Shown: positions 45,048 through 53,707, counted from the stretch's first letter. The stretch is 64,000 nucleotides of DNA from Bog-473 sp963742035 (GCA_963742035.1 CAVUKH010000001.1:1-64000); one strand, 5' to 3'. Program-made: numbers and translations. The notes: generated by a model from the letters alone, not told the origin.

Positions 45048-46706
45048 TCATTCGGTCGCCACGGCAAGAGCCCATCGGTAGTCCGCCTTGCCCGATGGCG
45101 ATCGCTGAACTTCGTTGACAAATCGGATGCTCTTGGGAAGCTTGAAGCGAGCAATGGTTTGCGACGCGAACTCAGTGAGCTCCTCCTGGCCGGTGACAGC
45201 GCCAGGAACCAGTTCAACGATGGCAACAACCTCCTGACCCCAACGCTCCGAGGGCCGGCCCACCACGGTGACGTCGGCAACTGCGGGGTGCCCTGCAATG
45301 GCGGCCTCGACCTCCTCAACGAAGATCTTTTCGCCTCCGGAGTTGATGCTGAGGGAGTCACGACCGAGTAGCTCGATCCGGCCGTCAGACAACTGGCGAG
45401 CTCTGTCACCAGGAATAGCGAAGCGGACACCGTCGACCACGGGAAATGTACGCTCCGTCTTCTCCTCGTCCCCCAAGTAGCCCAATGGCACCCAGCCGGT
45501 TTGGCCAAGCCACCCGGCTCCGTCATGCCCCGGATCCAGGACACGAGACCGGTCCTCAGAAAGAACGACTGTCCCCGGCCCCGGGGTGAAGGTCGTTGCA
45601 CCTTCAGACTGACTGCTTGCTTGGTTCATCTGCGCTCCGGTCTCGGACGATCCCACGGTGTCGGTGATGATGAGTCCGGGAAATCGCTCGAGGAGGTCAC
45701 GGCGAGCCCCTGGGGTGAGTGGCGCACCCCCGTTGGCGATGACCATCAATGAGGACGTGTCGTAGTCAGCCCTATTCAGCTCATCGAGCAGCGGCCGCAC
45801 CATCGCGTCTCCGATCACGGAGATGGTCACGGCTTGCTCGTTTTCGAGTGTGCGCCAGACTTCGGCCGGATCCATTCGTCGGGTGTCTTCAGGCATGACG
45901 ATGGTGTTGCCATCTCGAAAGAGGTGAAAGGCCCCCCATTGAGCCCCGCCATGCATGAGTGGGGGAAGCACAACAACTGACATGCCTGGGTCACCAATCG
46001 CCGCCTGTCGAATCTGGTCATAGTCCCGCATCTGCTCCCAGGATCCAACGACCTGCCCACCCATGGCTCCCATGAAGATGTCGTGCTGCCGCCACAGGAC
46101 GCCCTTTGGCATCCCTGTCGTGCCACCGGTGTAGAGGATGTACAGGTCGTCTGGATGCGGGGACACAGGAGGACCCGATGGGTCCGAGACTTCCAACGCC
46201 TCTTCGTAGGCAATGGCGCCAGGGAGCAAGGGGTTACCTGAGGCGTCTTGGACCTGAATCAACAATGGCTTGGAGTCCATGTCACCCAGTACAGGTTCGA
46301 GTACTGGAGCGAAGGTCGCGTGATACAGGAGGGCCCTTGGATTGGCATCCCTGATGAGGTAGCGCAGCTCGTCCCCGACATAGCGGTAGTTGACGTTCAT
46401 CGGTGCGACGCGCGCCCCGTAGGCTCCCAGCATTCCTTCGATGTACTCGGGTCCGTTGTAGAGCATGATCGCCAGGTGGTCTTGACCGCTCTGGTGACCT
46501 GCCAGATCGGTACGTTCGGAGAACGCTCCAGCCCCTTGACTATGAAGGAACGAGGCCAATCTCCGGGCCCGCAGAGCGAGATCGGCGTAGGTCAGTCGCC
46601 TTTCTCCCTGAATGACCGCTATGCGACTAGGCACCGCATCGGCCACGGTCTCAAAGATGCCGACAAGGGTGAACCCCAACGCCGAATTAGATGGCTCTCT
46701 CAACAT
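45048..46706 (-). CDS. Acyl-CoA synthetase (AMP-binding, ANL superfamily)
   Basis: 552 residues with the ATP loop YILYTGGTTGMPKGVLWRQ, ADTVGSSETG-like DTVGSSETGAQM, the hinge RIELLGRDSLSINSGGEKIF and the C-terminal catalytic Lys in RSPSGKADYRW. It activates a carboxylic acid to its CoA thioester via the adenylate, presumably the entry step of the CoA-dependent genes in the island. Related to the FadD3/FadD19-type ligases of actinobacteria by motif pattern only. ATG 46706. Operator B with a TAGAAT box is directly upstream. Confidence 0.92.
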   Translation of the reverse strand: MLREPSNSALGFTLVGIFETVADAVPSRIAVIQGERRLTYADLALRARRLASFLHSQGAGAFSERTDLAGHQSGQDHLAIMLYNGPEYIEGMLGAYGARVAPMNVNYRYVGDELRYLIRDANPRALLYHATFAPVLEPVLGDMDSKPLLIQVQDASGNPLLPGAIAYEEALEVSDPSGPPVSPHPDDLYILYTGGTTGMPKGVLWRQHDIFMGAMGGQVVGSWEQMRDYDQIRQAAIGDPGMSVVVLPPLMHGGAQWGAFHLFRDGNTIVMPEDTRRMDPAEVWRTLENEQAVTISVIGDAMVRPLLDELNRADYDTSSLMVIANGGAPLTPGARRDLLERFPGLIITDTVGSSETGAQMNQASSQSEGATTFTPGPGTVVLSEDRSRVLDPGHDGAGWLGQTGWVPLGYLGDEEKTERTFPVVDGVRFAIPGDRARQLSDGRIELLGRDSLSINSGGEKIFVEEVEAAIAGHPAVADVTVVGRPSERWGQEVVAIVELVPGAVTGQEELTEFASQTIARFKLPKSIRFVNEVQRSPSGKADYRWALAVATE

Positions 46707-46721
46707 CTGCTCAGGGTATAT

Positions 46722-46738
46722 CTAACAACGATATTCTA
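46722..46738 (-). promoter_or_regulatory. -10 box TAGAAT with operator site B
   Basis: On the minus strand TAGAAT (46738-46733) runs into AATATCGTTGTTAG (46735-46722), 16-30 bases before the acyl-CoA ligase start. The arrangement of -10 box and operator is the same as at site A (TAGAAT followed by AACATTGTTAC). The rest of 46739-47225 has no recognisable gene; it holds a perfect 7-bp stem with a 3-base loop at 46893-46909. Confidence 0.55.
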
Positions 46739-47194
46739 TTCGCCGTCCGTAAGCCTCGGCTGCGGGGACCGGTGTTCGCTTGCCGGGCAGCATCGGCCGG
46801 CATCTCGGCCGACCGTCCAAACTCCCCGGACGACCGAGTTCAAGGAAGGGGACGAGAAGCCAGGGCCAAGAGGCCCGACCGCCCGGCCGAGGCGGCGGCG
46901 CAGCCGCCGTCCGAGGGGAAGGGCGGCTTGAAGAAGTAGAGAAAACTTGTGACAAAACCGGGCTCTCGGAGCGTCTCGAGACCTGCTGAGATCTCGTCGT
47001 CAGTGGCGCCTCGTGGATCGTGTCCGAGTCGAGATCTTGACCCGGTCAAAGTGCTTCGTCCTGGGTATCTTCACGCCCTCTAGGGCGGCTGGCTGTCGAA
47101 AAGTGGTGCGCAGGCGGGTAGCAGTGGCTCTATTTCGGTGTCTCTGAGCTGGTGGTGTCCGGTTTGGGGGTGCTCGTTGCCCACTTATAGGTAG

Positions 47195-47209
47195 GGAGGA
47201 AGTTCCTCC
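47195..47209. promoter_or_regulatory. Perfect inverted repeat before the Xis-like gene
   Basis: GGAGGAA-G-TTCCTCC is a perfect 7-1-7 palindrome, 16 bases before the ATG at 47226 and just after a possible -10 box (TATAGG). A strong AAGGAGG ribosome-binding site follows. It may be an operator of the HTH protein itself or of another island regulator. Confidence 0.4.
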
Positions 47210-47225
47210 GACCAAGGAGGCAATC

Positions 47226-47453
47226 ATGGACACCACGATCGGCGCGGCCACGCCAGCCGGCACAGAACGCCTCGTCTACTCCGTGGCCGAGGCAGCGGCC
47301 CTACTCGGCATCTCGCGAGCCTTCGCCTACGAGCTGGTAGCCCGCGGCGAGCTCCCGGTCATCCGCTTGGGCCGGCGGCGTCTCGTTCCCAAGGCTGCTC
47401 TCAACGCTCTCGCGGGCGTCGACGCGATCACTCAGCCCGCCTGCGAGCGATGA
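47226..47453 (+). CDS. Excisionase-family helix-turn-helix protein
   Basis: A 75-residue DNA-binding protein with the Xis/MerR-like winged helix YSVAEAAALLGISRAFAYEL followed by VARGELPVIRLGRRRLVPKA, the standard signature of HTH_17/excisionase-family proteins. It starts at ATG 47226 with AAGGAGG upstream. Tyrosine-integrase elements often encode such a factor near the integrase; here it is 3.5 kb away, separated by a helicase and GNAT gene. It probably directs excision or regulates the element. Confidence 0.82.
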   Translation: MDTTIGAATPAGTERLVYSVAEAAALLGISRAFAYELVARGELPVIRLGRRRLVPKAALNALAGVDAITQPACER

Positions 47454-47470
47454 TGATCCGCACGCATTGA

Positions 47471-47502
47471 TGTCCACAAGAGTGTCCACAGAAGTGTCCA
47501 CA
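47471..47502 (+). repeat. Three TGTCCACA direct repeats at 12-base spacing
   Basis: TGTCCACA occurs at 47471, 47483 and 47495, exactly 12 bases apart, with an inverted GTGGACAC copy at 47633-47640. Spacing near one helical turn suggests binding sites for a small DNA-binding protein such as the adjacent Xis-like factor, or iterons. The non-coding stretch 47454-47971 contains nothing else recognisable. Confidence 0.5.
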
Positions 47503-47964
47503 CCCCAGGTCAGGGCGTCGCAAAGCGCGGGCGTCAAAGTCGGAACCGTGAGGTGCCAGAGCAGTCAAGGTCGGCGGAGCCGAGGTGCTCGACATGTCGG
47601 GCGCCGGACCTTGACGGCTCGGAGTTGTGTCAGTGGACACAATGGAATTGGCCGGCCCCTCGGGCCGGCCTGGAAGCGCCGTTCCCTCCCCTGCGCCCTC
47701 TCGAGTCGCCCCCGAGAGGTCCAGATCGAGATGCCGGGATTGCTCCGCACTGCCAGTGCAAGTGTGTGCATAGATCCACCGGTCCTTATTTGCGATGACG
47801 GAAGTGGTCTCCGAACGTTGGCCAGAGTTCGCTGGTCTCGGGCCGGTGTGGTGACCGCCGGCCGATGACCGACTGAACCGGACGCTTTAGATCCTTTGAC
47901 CTAATCCGCCACGCCAGCCAGAGGCCTTGAGTTCCTCGCTCGGGCTCACACGAACAGGGATGGT

Positions 47965-47985
47965 TAGTATACGAACATATGTTCG
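47965..47985 (+). promoter_or_regulatory. LexA (SOS) box over a leaderless start
   Basis: CGAACATATGTTCG (47972-47985) is a perfect palindrome matching the actinobacterial/Gram-positive LexA box CGAAC-N4-GTTCG. It contains the ATG (47979) of the helicase gene. A TAGTAT -10 box at 47965-47970 would start transcription at or beside that ATG, giving a leaderless mRNA repressed by LexA. Confidence 0.75.
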
Positions 47986-49994
47986 CTTCTCAGTTGGCCT
48001 GGGACGAGGGACTCGACGAAGCCCAACTGTCGGTCGCGACCCATGGTGAAACGCCACTCGTGGTCGTGGCAGGGGCGGGCACGGGCAAGACCCGGGCACT
48101 GACGTCGCGTGTGGCGTGTCTCCTTGACCGGGGAGTCGCACCGGATCGGATCCTTCTCCTCACCTTCACCCGGCGGGCGGCCGACGAGATGCTGGCGCGG
48201 GCTCGTGATCTGGTGGGTCTGCGCGGAGGCGAACGGCCCCAGGGCGGCACCTTCCACGCCGTCGCCCATCGGCATGTGGCCAGCTACGCCGAGGTGCTCA
48301 ACCTGCCGCCGGGATTCGGCCTCTTGGACCCGGCCGGGGCCGGCGATCTGATGGACCTGCTCCGGAGTGATCACGCCTTGACCGGGACTTCGGTCAGGTT
48401 CCCGCGGGCTTCCACGCTCGTCGACATCTACTCCCGATGCATCAACACCGAACGCCCTCTGCGCGAGCTGGTCCCCTTGGAGTACCCCTGGTGTGAGCCC
48501 CACCTGGGGGTCATCAGCGAACTCTTCCGAGACTTCACCGCCCGCAAGCGCCGATCCGGCCTTCTCGATTTCGACGACTTGCTCCTCCATTGGCGCGCCC
48601 TCATGAGCCACGAGGAACTGGGGCCGCAGTTGGCGGAGCGCTTTCGCTACGTGCTGGTGGACGAGTACCAGGACCTGAACAGCCTGCAGGTGGACATCGT
48701 GAGGTTGCTGGCCCCAGAGGGAAAGGGCTTGACAGTGGTCGGCGACGAGGCCCAAGCCATCTACGGCTTCCGGGGGTCCGATCCTCGCCGACTCCGGCAA
48801 CTCGTCGGTTGCTATCCCGACGCTGTGACGATGCAGCTCGAACGTAATTTCCGATCGAAGCAGAGCGTCCTCGATGTGGCCAATGAAATCCGACCTTGCT
48901 CGGAAGGCGAGCCGATATTCCGCCTCCGCAGCGACCGGGGTGCTGGAACAAAGCCCAGCCTCAACCGCTGCTACGACGCCTCCTCGGAAGCTCGGGCCAT
49001 CGTCGAGCGCATACTTACGGCCTACGAGTCGGGGGTCCAGCTTCGCCAACAAGCCGTGCTCGTGCGCGCCGGTCATCACAGCGACCTTGTCGAAATTGAG
49101 CTCGCGGTCCGAAAGGTCCCCTATCGCAGGTATGGCGGCCTGCGATTCCTCGAAACCGCGCACGTGAAGGACTTCGTCTCTGCCGCCCGCCTGCTCGACA
49201 ACTCCCACGACGAGGTCGCCTGGTATCGGATCCTCCGCCTGCATCAAAACATCGGGCCGACGCGGGCGAAGGCACTGCTCGACGCAGTCCGACCGTCCGA
49301 GACCGACGCACTGTCGCGTTGGGCGGAGCTCGTTGCCGAGGCGCCAGCGAATACGCGAACCGAACTCTCGGCTTCGCTCTCGGGCCTCCTCCAGGCGAGG
49401 AGTGAGGAGGCTCCGGGCCGTAGGGCTGCATCGGTGCTCCGGACCATCAGACCGTTGCTCGAAGACCGATACGACGACGCAGACGCGCGACTGCGTGACC
49501 TCGATCGGCTCGTCGACACGGCGTCGATGGTCGACGACCTCGCGGCGTGGTTAGCCGATCTCACTTTGGACCCACCCGTTTCAAGCGGCGATCTGGCCGG
49601 GCCGCCGCATCTCGATGAGGACTATCTGGTGATCTCGACCATCCATTCCGCCAAAGGCCTCGAGTGGCCCGTTGTCCACATCCCCCATGTCGTTGACGGC
49701 GCGATCCCCATCGACATGGCGCTGAGCACACCAGAAGGTCTCGAAGAGGAACAGCGGCTGTTCTACGTCGCCGTTACGAGAGCTCGAGATGAGCTCCACC
49801 TCTACGCACCCTTGCGTATGCCGCACCATCGGTTCGCTCAGGACGATCGGCACAGCTTCGCGCCCCTGAGCCGATTCATGACCGATGAGGTGCAAGCGCG
49901 TCTGGACATCACCGACGAGAAGCCCCCTCGGCTGGATGTCCAAGCTGTTGGCGCTCAGCCGGTGCTCGTGGACCTCGATCCCCTTTGGAGTTAG
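47979..49994 (+). CDS. UvrD/Rep-type DNA helicase (superfamily 1), SOS-controlled
   Basis: 671 residues with SF1A motifs in order: Q/Walker A VVAGAGTGKTRALTSR, Ia FTRRAADEML, II VLVDEYQDLNSLQVD, III VGDEAQAIYGFRGSDP, IV ERNFRSKQSVLDVANE, V ISTIHSAKGLEWPVVHIPHV and VI EEQRLFYVAVTRARDELHL. It unwinds DNA from 3' to 5' during repair. No nuclease or HRDC domain is evident. The LexA box over its start places it in the DNA-damage response. It lies inside the candidate island near the integrase and may serve element transfer or repair; it does not duplicate any gene in this window. Confidence 0.92.
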   Translation: MFASQLAWDEGLDEAQLSVATHGETPLVVVAGAGTGKTRALTSRVACLLDRGVAPDRILLLTFTRRAADEMLARARDLVGLRGGERPQGGTFHAVAHRHVASYAEVLNLPPGFGLLDPAGAGDLMDLLRSDHALTGTSVRFPRASTLVDIYSRCINTERPLRELVPLEYPWCEPHLGVISELFRDFTARKRRSGLLDFDDLLLHWRALMSHEELGPQLAERFRYVLVDEYQDLNSLQVDIVRLLAPEGKGLTVVGDEAQAIYGFRGSDPRRLRQLVGCYPDAVTMQLERNFRSKQSVLDVANEIRPCSEGEPIFRLRSDRGAGTKPSLNRCYDASSEARAIVERILTAYESGVQLRQQAVLVRAGHHSDLVEIELAVRKVPYRRYGGLRFLETAHVKDFVSAARLLDNSHDEVAWYRILRLHQNIGPTRAKALLDAVRPSETDALSRWAELVAEAPANTRTELSASLSGLLQARSEEAPGRRAASVLRTIRPLLEDRYDDADARLRDLDRLVDTASMVDDLAAWLADLTLDPPVSSGDLAGPPHLDEDYLVISTIHSAKGLEWPVVHIPHVVDGAIPIDMALSTPEGLEEEQRLFYVAVTRARDELHLYAPLRMPHHRFAQDDRHSFAPLSRFMTDEVQARLDITDEKPPRLDVQAVGAQPVLVDLDPLWS

Positions 49995-50112
49995 GGAGTG
50001 AAGTCGACTCCGCCGATGAGCTCCGCAAATGCTCTGCACCATGGCGCGCCGTCCCGGCGTGCGAGGGCAGTCGGCGCCACGCCGCGATGGGACTTCGACT
50101 CCAAGTCCTGAC

Positions 50113-50703
50113 CTACTGAGGGTCTCGGCGCATGAACCACAAATGTGCCGTCAGCATTGGTGATTCTTCAACGACCTCGAATCCCAGGTTGATGTAGAAG
50201 CGCACATTCTCGGGTTTGGCGGTCTCCAACCATGAGACCCTGCGGTGCTCATCGAAATCAGCACACAGCAACCGCATCGCCGCTCGTCCCATCCCCATCG
50301 ACTGGAAGTTCGGCTCCACTCCGACAGGACCCACATGCCAGTGGGGTTCATCCAGATCGTGGTCGGCGAGAACCGAACCAAGATGGAGAAACCGGGCAGC
50401 GTCCGTCGCATCGCTCGGGGGAGCCTCCAACGTCCTGACCTCGGGTGGCAGCCTTGATCCCACACAATGGCCCGGCCCTACCGCCATCGCTGCGCCAAGT
50501 ACGCACCCTCCCCGTCGGACCCCTGCGACCAGTGCTCCTTCACGAGTGCCCCCGAAGGTGGCATAGAGCATCTCGAGGCGGACGAGGGGGTCGTCAGAGA
50601 TAGCCATCGTGTCGGGACCGTCGCGCAATGAACGGGCGGTGACGCCCACGGCCTGGGAGATCTGCTCGGTCTCGTTCAGCCAGAGAACTTCAAAATCATC
50701 CAT
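50113..50703 (-). CDS. GNAT-family N-acetyltransferase
   Basis: 196 residues. The acetyl-CoA-binding core reads HVGPVGVEPNFQSMGMGRAA (the Q/RxxGxG/A motif), followed by VSWLETAKPENVRFYINLGF and EVVEESPML, the usual beta5-alpha4 region. The N-terminal half (FATFGGTREGALVAGVRRGG) is typical. Substrate could be an amine, antibiotic or protein; nothing nearby decides. ATG 50703; downstream of the helicase and convergent with it. Confidence 0.87.
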   Translation of the reverse strand: MDDFEVLWLNETEQISQAVGVTARSLRDGPDTMAISDDPLVRLEMLYATFGGTREGALVAGVRRGGCVLGAAMAVGPGHCVGSRLPPEVRTLEAPPSDATDAARFLHLGSVLADHDLDEPHWHVGPVGVEPNFQSMGMGRAAMRLLCADFDEHRRVSWLETAKPENVRFYINLGFEVVEESPMLTAHLWFMRRDPQ

Positions 50704-50799
50704 CTGTGGGTTCTACCATTTGCGACAAAGTGAAACGATCCGTCATTAGGACCCGAGGTGTTGCATGAGCGCCCTATGGGGCAGGGGGCAGTTGTCCGG

Positions 50800-50985
50800 T
50801 CACCGTCTACCGCAGAGGACGAATTGGCAATCCGTTTGGCAATCAAGTGGGTCAATCCGAAGAGACGATCACGAACTGCCTGGATTGAAGACCCGGTCCA
50901 CGCACTAGACGTAGCGGCGTGCACCGGGTGGACAACTCGAATGGCCCTCCGGAAATACCTGCAACAAACGACTAGTTGTCAGTTG
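50800..50985 (+). pseudogene. Possible remnant of an integrase C-terminus
   Basis: One plus-strand frame reads DVAACTGWTTRMALRKYLQQ, which resembles the final tyrosine-containing part of actinobacterial site-specific integrases (..DVA..GGW....L..CYQQ..). The rest of the frame is unrecognisable and the frame runs antisense into the intact integrase gene. It may be debris of an earlier element or chance. 50704-50799 shows nothing else. Confidence 0.2.
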
Positions 50986-52135
50986 GGCGGGCGGCTTCTT
51001 CAAAGATTCGTCCAAGGGTCTCTGCAGCCTCTTGATCGGTTTCCGGGACGAAGTGTGAATACACATTGAGAGTCGTACTCGGGTTCCGATGACCCAGTCT
51101 CCCGGCGACGGTGCGCACGTCTACACCGGCGGCAAGGAGGCGGGTCGCCACGTAGTGCCGGAGATCGTGCAGCCGAATGCCGGTGACTCCTGCCTGCTTG
51201 CAGATGTTCCTGAAGGCTCTAGAGGTGGAGTCCGGATGCCAGGGTGACGAGCCGTCGATCGCGTGACTGAACACAAAGCTCTCAGACGTGATGAGAGTGG
51301 AAGCCGCCCGAGCACGCTCGGCCATCCGGTCCTCGTGCGCCCTCAAAGCACTAACCGTGCCGGCGTCGAGTGAGATTCTCCTGCTCTGATGAGTTTTGGT
51401 GCCCTGTTCGACCAGGTCGCCGTCGACCCTCACGATGCCCCGCTCAATTGAGAGCCGACCGCGACTCAAGTCGAGATCATGCCAACGCAGAGCCAGAAGC
51501 TCTCCCCGCCGGGCACCCGACGAGGCCGCAAGCATGATGAACGTCGCCAACTCAGGGTCAACTTCCTCGGCCAAACGGAACACCCGCACAACCTGATCTG
51601 GATTTGGTGGCTTGAGTTCCTTCATCGGCACCCTAGGTGGAGAGGCGTCGATGGCCGGGTTATGGGTGATCCAACCCCACCGGACCCCTTGGGTCAAAGC
51701 CCTGCGAATGATCCCGTGTACCCGCCGGATGGTGGCCGGGGCATAGGGCCCTCGAGACCGTCCGACCTCGAGCAGCTGGCGATAGAAGCGATCGAGATCG
51801 GAGGGGGTGAGCTTGGCGACCTGCAGGGATCCGAGGAGAGGAACGATTGGATCCTCGATATACATCCGCGTCGTTTCGACCGTCTTCGGAGAGAAGCTCG
51901 ACGTGCCGAAATCGAGCCACTCCCGACAGAGCTCGGCCACCGTTCCGTTCCCGGCCGACGTAATGGGGCGACGGTCAACCTCGGCCACCATTGCAGCCAA
52001 CACCTTGGACGCCTCGCGCTTGTTGCCGCGCACTGTGCGCTCGACCGAGACCTTGCGACCGGTCACCGCGTCACGACCGGCGTAGACCCTCAGGTTCCAC
52101 GAGTTCTCACCTCGTTGGCGCATCGAACCTGGCAT
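50972..52135 (-). CDS. int: Tyrosine-type site-specific integrase
   Basis: About 387 residues. The N-terminal arm-binding segment (RQRGENSWNLRVYAGRDAVT) and SAM-like core-binding domain precede a catalytic domain with Arg in SSGARRGELLALRWHDLDL, HxxR in GIRLHDLRHYVATRLL, LGHRNPSTTLNVYSHF with the second His and the nucleophile Tyr. ATG 52135 follows AGGGG; a frame to 52237 is open but would cross the putative arm sites. The gene ends facing into the island and starts 130 bases from the tRNA-Glu 3' end, the classical position for an integrase next to its attachment site. Confidence 0.92.
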   Translation of the reverse strand: MPGSMRQRGENSWNLRVYAGRDAVTGRKVSVERTVRGNKREASKVLAAMVAEVDRRPITSAGNGTVAELCREWLDFGTSSFSPKTVETTRMYIEDPIVPLLGSLQVAKLTPSDLDRFYRQLLEVGRSRGPYAPATIRRVHGIIRRALTQGVRWGWITHNPAIDASPPRVPMKELKPPNPDQVVRVFRLAEEVDPELATFIMLAASSGARRGELLALRWHDLDLSRGRLSIERGIVRVDGDLVEQGTKTHQSRRISLDAGTVSALRAHEDRMAERARAASTLITSESFVFSHAIDGSSPWHPDSTSRAFRNICKQAGVTGIRLHDLRHYVATRLLAAGVDVRTVAGRLGHRNPSTTLNVYSHFVPETDQEAAETLGRIFEEAARPTDN

Positions 52136-52182
52136 CGCCGCTGCCCCTACCTTGTCTAGCTGTTCTGCGCAACTGTACCTGA

Positions 52183-52206
52183 ATAGTTGGGCAAAAAGAT
52201 GGGCAA
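52183..52206 (+). repeat. Boundary repeat shared with the left end (right copy)
   Basis: ATAGTTGGGCAA, three bases, GATGGGCAA; same orientation and same spacing as 8615-8638. It lies between the integrase start and the tRNA-Glu 3' end. Probable integrase arm-binding site. Confidence 0.45.
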
Positions 52207-52265
52207 CGGAACTCTGTTGCTTTTGTTCAGGACACAAATTTAGCCTCTGAACTGGTCTTTCTTTG

Positions 52266-52338
52266 CAGCCCCAACGGGATTCGAACCCGTGTCGCCACCT
52301 TGAGAGGGTGGTGTCCTAGGCCTCTAGACGATGGGGCC
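52266..52338 (-). tRNA. tRNA-Glu (anticodon CTC), integration target
   Basis: A 73-base tRNA that folds completely. The acceptor stem is GGCCCCA with TGGGGCT (a terminal G-U pair); the anticodon stem is CCACC/GGTGG with loop CTCTCAA, giving CTC, which reads GAG codons; the T arm is ACGGG-TTCGAAT-CCCGT. The CCA end is not encoded. Its 3' half is copied imperfectly at 8471-8513 and the integrase lies on its 3' side, so it is the probable attachment site. gltX, which charges tRNA-Glu, is 1.4 kb away. Confidence 0.95.
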
Positions 52339-52377
52339 GAGCGGTGATCTCCATGACACATATGGAGGACGCCGGTG

Positions 52378-52449
52378 CTCGGGGGGAAGGACTCGAACCC
52401 TCAATAACTGGACCAGAACCAGTCGTGTTGCCGATTACACCACCCCCGA
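52378..52449 (-). tRNA. tRNA-Gln (anticodon CTG)
   Basis: A 72-base tRNA with acceptor stem TCGGGGG/CCCCCGA, anticodon stem ACTGG/CCAGT with loop TTCTGGT (anticodon CTG, reads CAG) and T arm GAGGG-TTCGAGT-CCTTC. It lies 39 bases upstream of tRNA-Glu and is probably co-transcribed with it. No CCA is encoded. Confidence 0.95.
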
Positions 52450-52593
52450 ATGGGTGGGCAGTCAGATTAGCCGAGAGGCCCGTGGCGGGCGTTCGCCCTG
52501 CTGACCGGGCCGGGGGCGCGTTGAATCGCGGGGTACCCGGTGGAAAGATGCATCGCCCGGGGCTCCCCGGGAGCGGGTTCGGAGGTCCTCGGC

Positions 52594-53081
52594 ATGCATC
52601 GGTGGTCCGCAGCGCTTGTCGCCCTGGCCGGGGCGGTCGGCGTGGCCGTGCCTGCGCTGCCGGCCCAGGCCGGCACGTCCGGCCTCTTCGTCAAGGTGAC
52701 CCCCAGCCAGGGTCTCAAGACGGGCGAGACGGTCACCGTGAGCGGCCGTGGCCTCCCGAAGTCCTCCGGGGGCAAGCCCCAGACCTGGTTCGTGACCGAG
52801 TGCACGGCCGTCGTCCGCGGGCCGGGTGGACCCGAGCACGGACACCCCCCACTGCGACATCACGCACGCCCAGGCCCTGCGTGTCAGCACCAAGGGCACA
52901 TTCAGCTCCCACTACCGCCTCACGACCGGCATCATCGGCGACGGCTACTGCGGGACGGTCGGGCATGCCACCTGCGTCCTCGGCGTGGGGACCGCTGAGG
53001 GTCTGGGACCGTCGTGCGGATCACCTTCAAGACGACGCCGCCGCCCGCCGCCACGACCCGACCTCGACCTCGACCGGCTGA
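52594..53081 (+). CDS. Secreted neocarzinostatin-like domain protein, frameshifted
   Basis: ATG 52594 follows GGAGG. A signal peptide (MHRWSAALVALAGAVGVAVP, cleaved after PAQA) precedes KVTPSQGLKTGETVTVSGRG, the start of a neocarzinostatin-like immunoglobulin fold. The product needs a shift near 52822 to continue as DPSTDTPHCDITHAQALRVS and YCGTVGHATCVLGVGTA. A second shift near 53008 leads into VVRITFKTTPPPAAT, and a third probably leads to the stop at 53079-53081. All lie in G/C runs, so sequencing indels are the likely cause. Function unknown; such proteins are exported and often cell-surface. Confidence 0.6.
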
Positions 53082-53082
53082 A

Positions 53083-53707
53083 TCACGCGTCGTGCAACCA
53101 CTCCAGGTGGTTGTAGCCGATGATGCGGCCGAAGCCCACGCCGATCGCCTCCTTCACGAAGTAGGGCACCGTCGACCAACCCGTGATGGGCGAGGATCTG
53201 CGTGGGCGTCGGCGAGGGTGTCAGTGAGAGGTCCGTGGCGATCGCCATGGAGCGGTCCTCGTGGAAGGGGTCGGTGGTGACGAGCACCACCTTGGCCCCG
53301 TGCGCCAGCAATGCCGGCTGCGCGTCGGCGATGTTCTGGTAGCTGTCGTCGCCACCCGCCTGCAGGATCGCCGAGCGCGGCACGCCCTTGACCGCCTCGA
53401 GATACATCGCTCCCGACTGCGACTCGGTGCACTTGTCCCCCGGCTTCTTGTTGCCCGTCACCATGATCAGGTGGGCGTACCCCTGGTGGTACAGGGTCGC
53501 GGCCTGGTCCAGGCGCGCCCGCAGGTCCGGCGAGGGCACGCAGTCGTACTGCGCCGCCCCCATGACGAGGATGGCGCCCGCCGGGTGCGGGTCGTACTGG
53601 CGCGAGGTCAGCCACACCTGCACCAGGGTGATGCCGAAGTAGAGGACGATCGCCGCCACGACGAGGACCGCGAGACGCAGCGCCCAGCGGAGCGGTGCGA
53701 AGAGCAT
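53083..53707 (-). CDS. DUF218/YdcF-family membrane-anchored protein, one frameshift
   Basis: An N-terminal membrane helix (LRLAVLVVAAIVLYFGITLV) is followed by a DUF218 domain with AILVMGAAQYDCVPSPDLRA, LIMVTGNKKPGD, AILQAGGDDSYQNIADAQPA and VVLVTTDPFHEDRSMAIA. Near 53195 the reading must change frame to give PITGWSTVPYFVKEAIGVGF and the end NHLEWLHDA at 53083. Family members act on envelope polymers or vancomycin-type resistance, mostly uncharacterised. The ATG overlaps the gltX stop by one base (TGATG). Confidence 0.75.

Noticed and set aside
46893..46909. Perfect 7-bp stem-loop as a terminator
   Set aside because: It has no T-run on either strand and lies upstream, not downstream, of the adjacent genes; left unassigned.
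47471..47502. Possible CRISPR array
   Set aside because: The repeats are only 8 bases with 4-base gaps; no spacers of CRISPR length and no cas genes.
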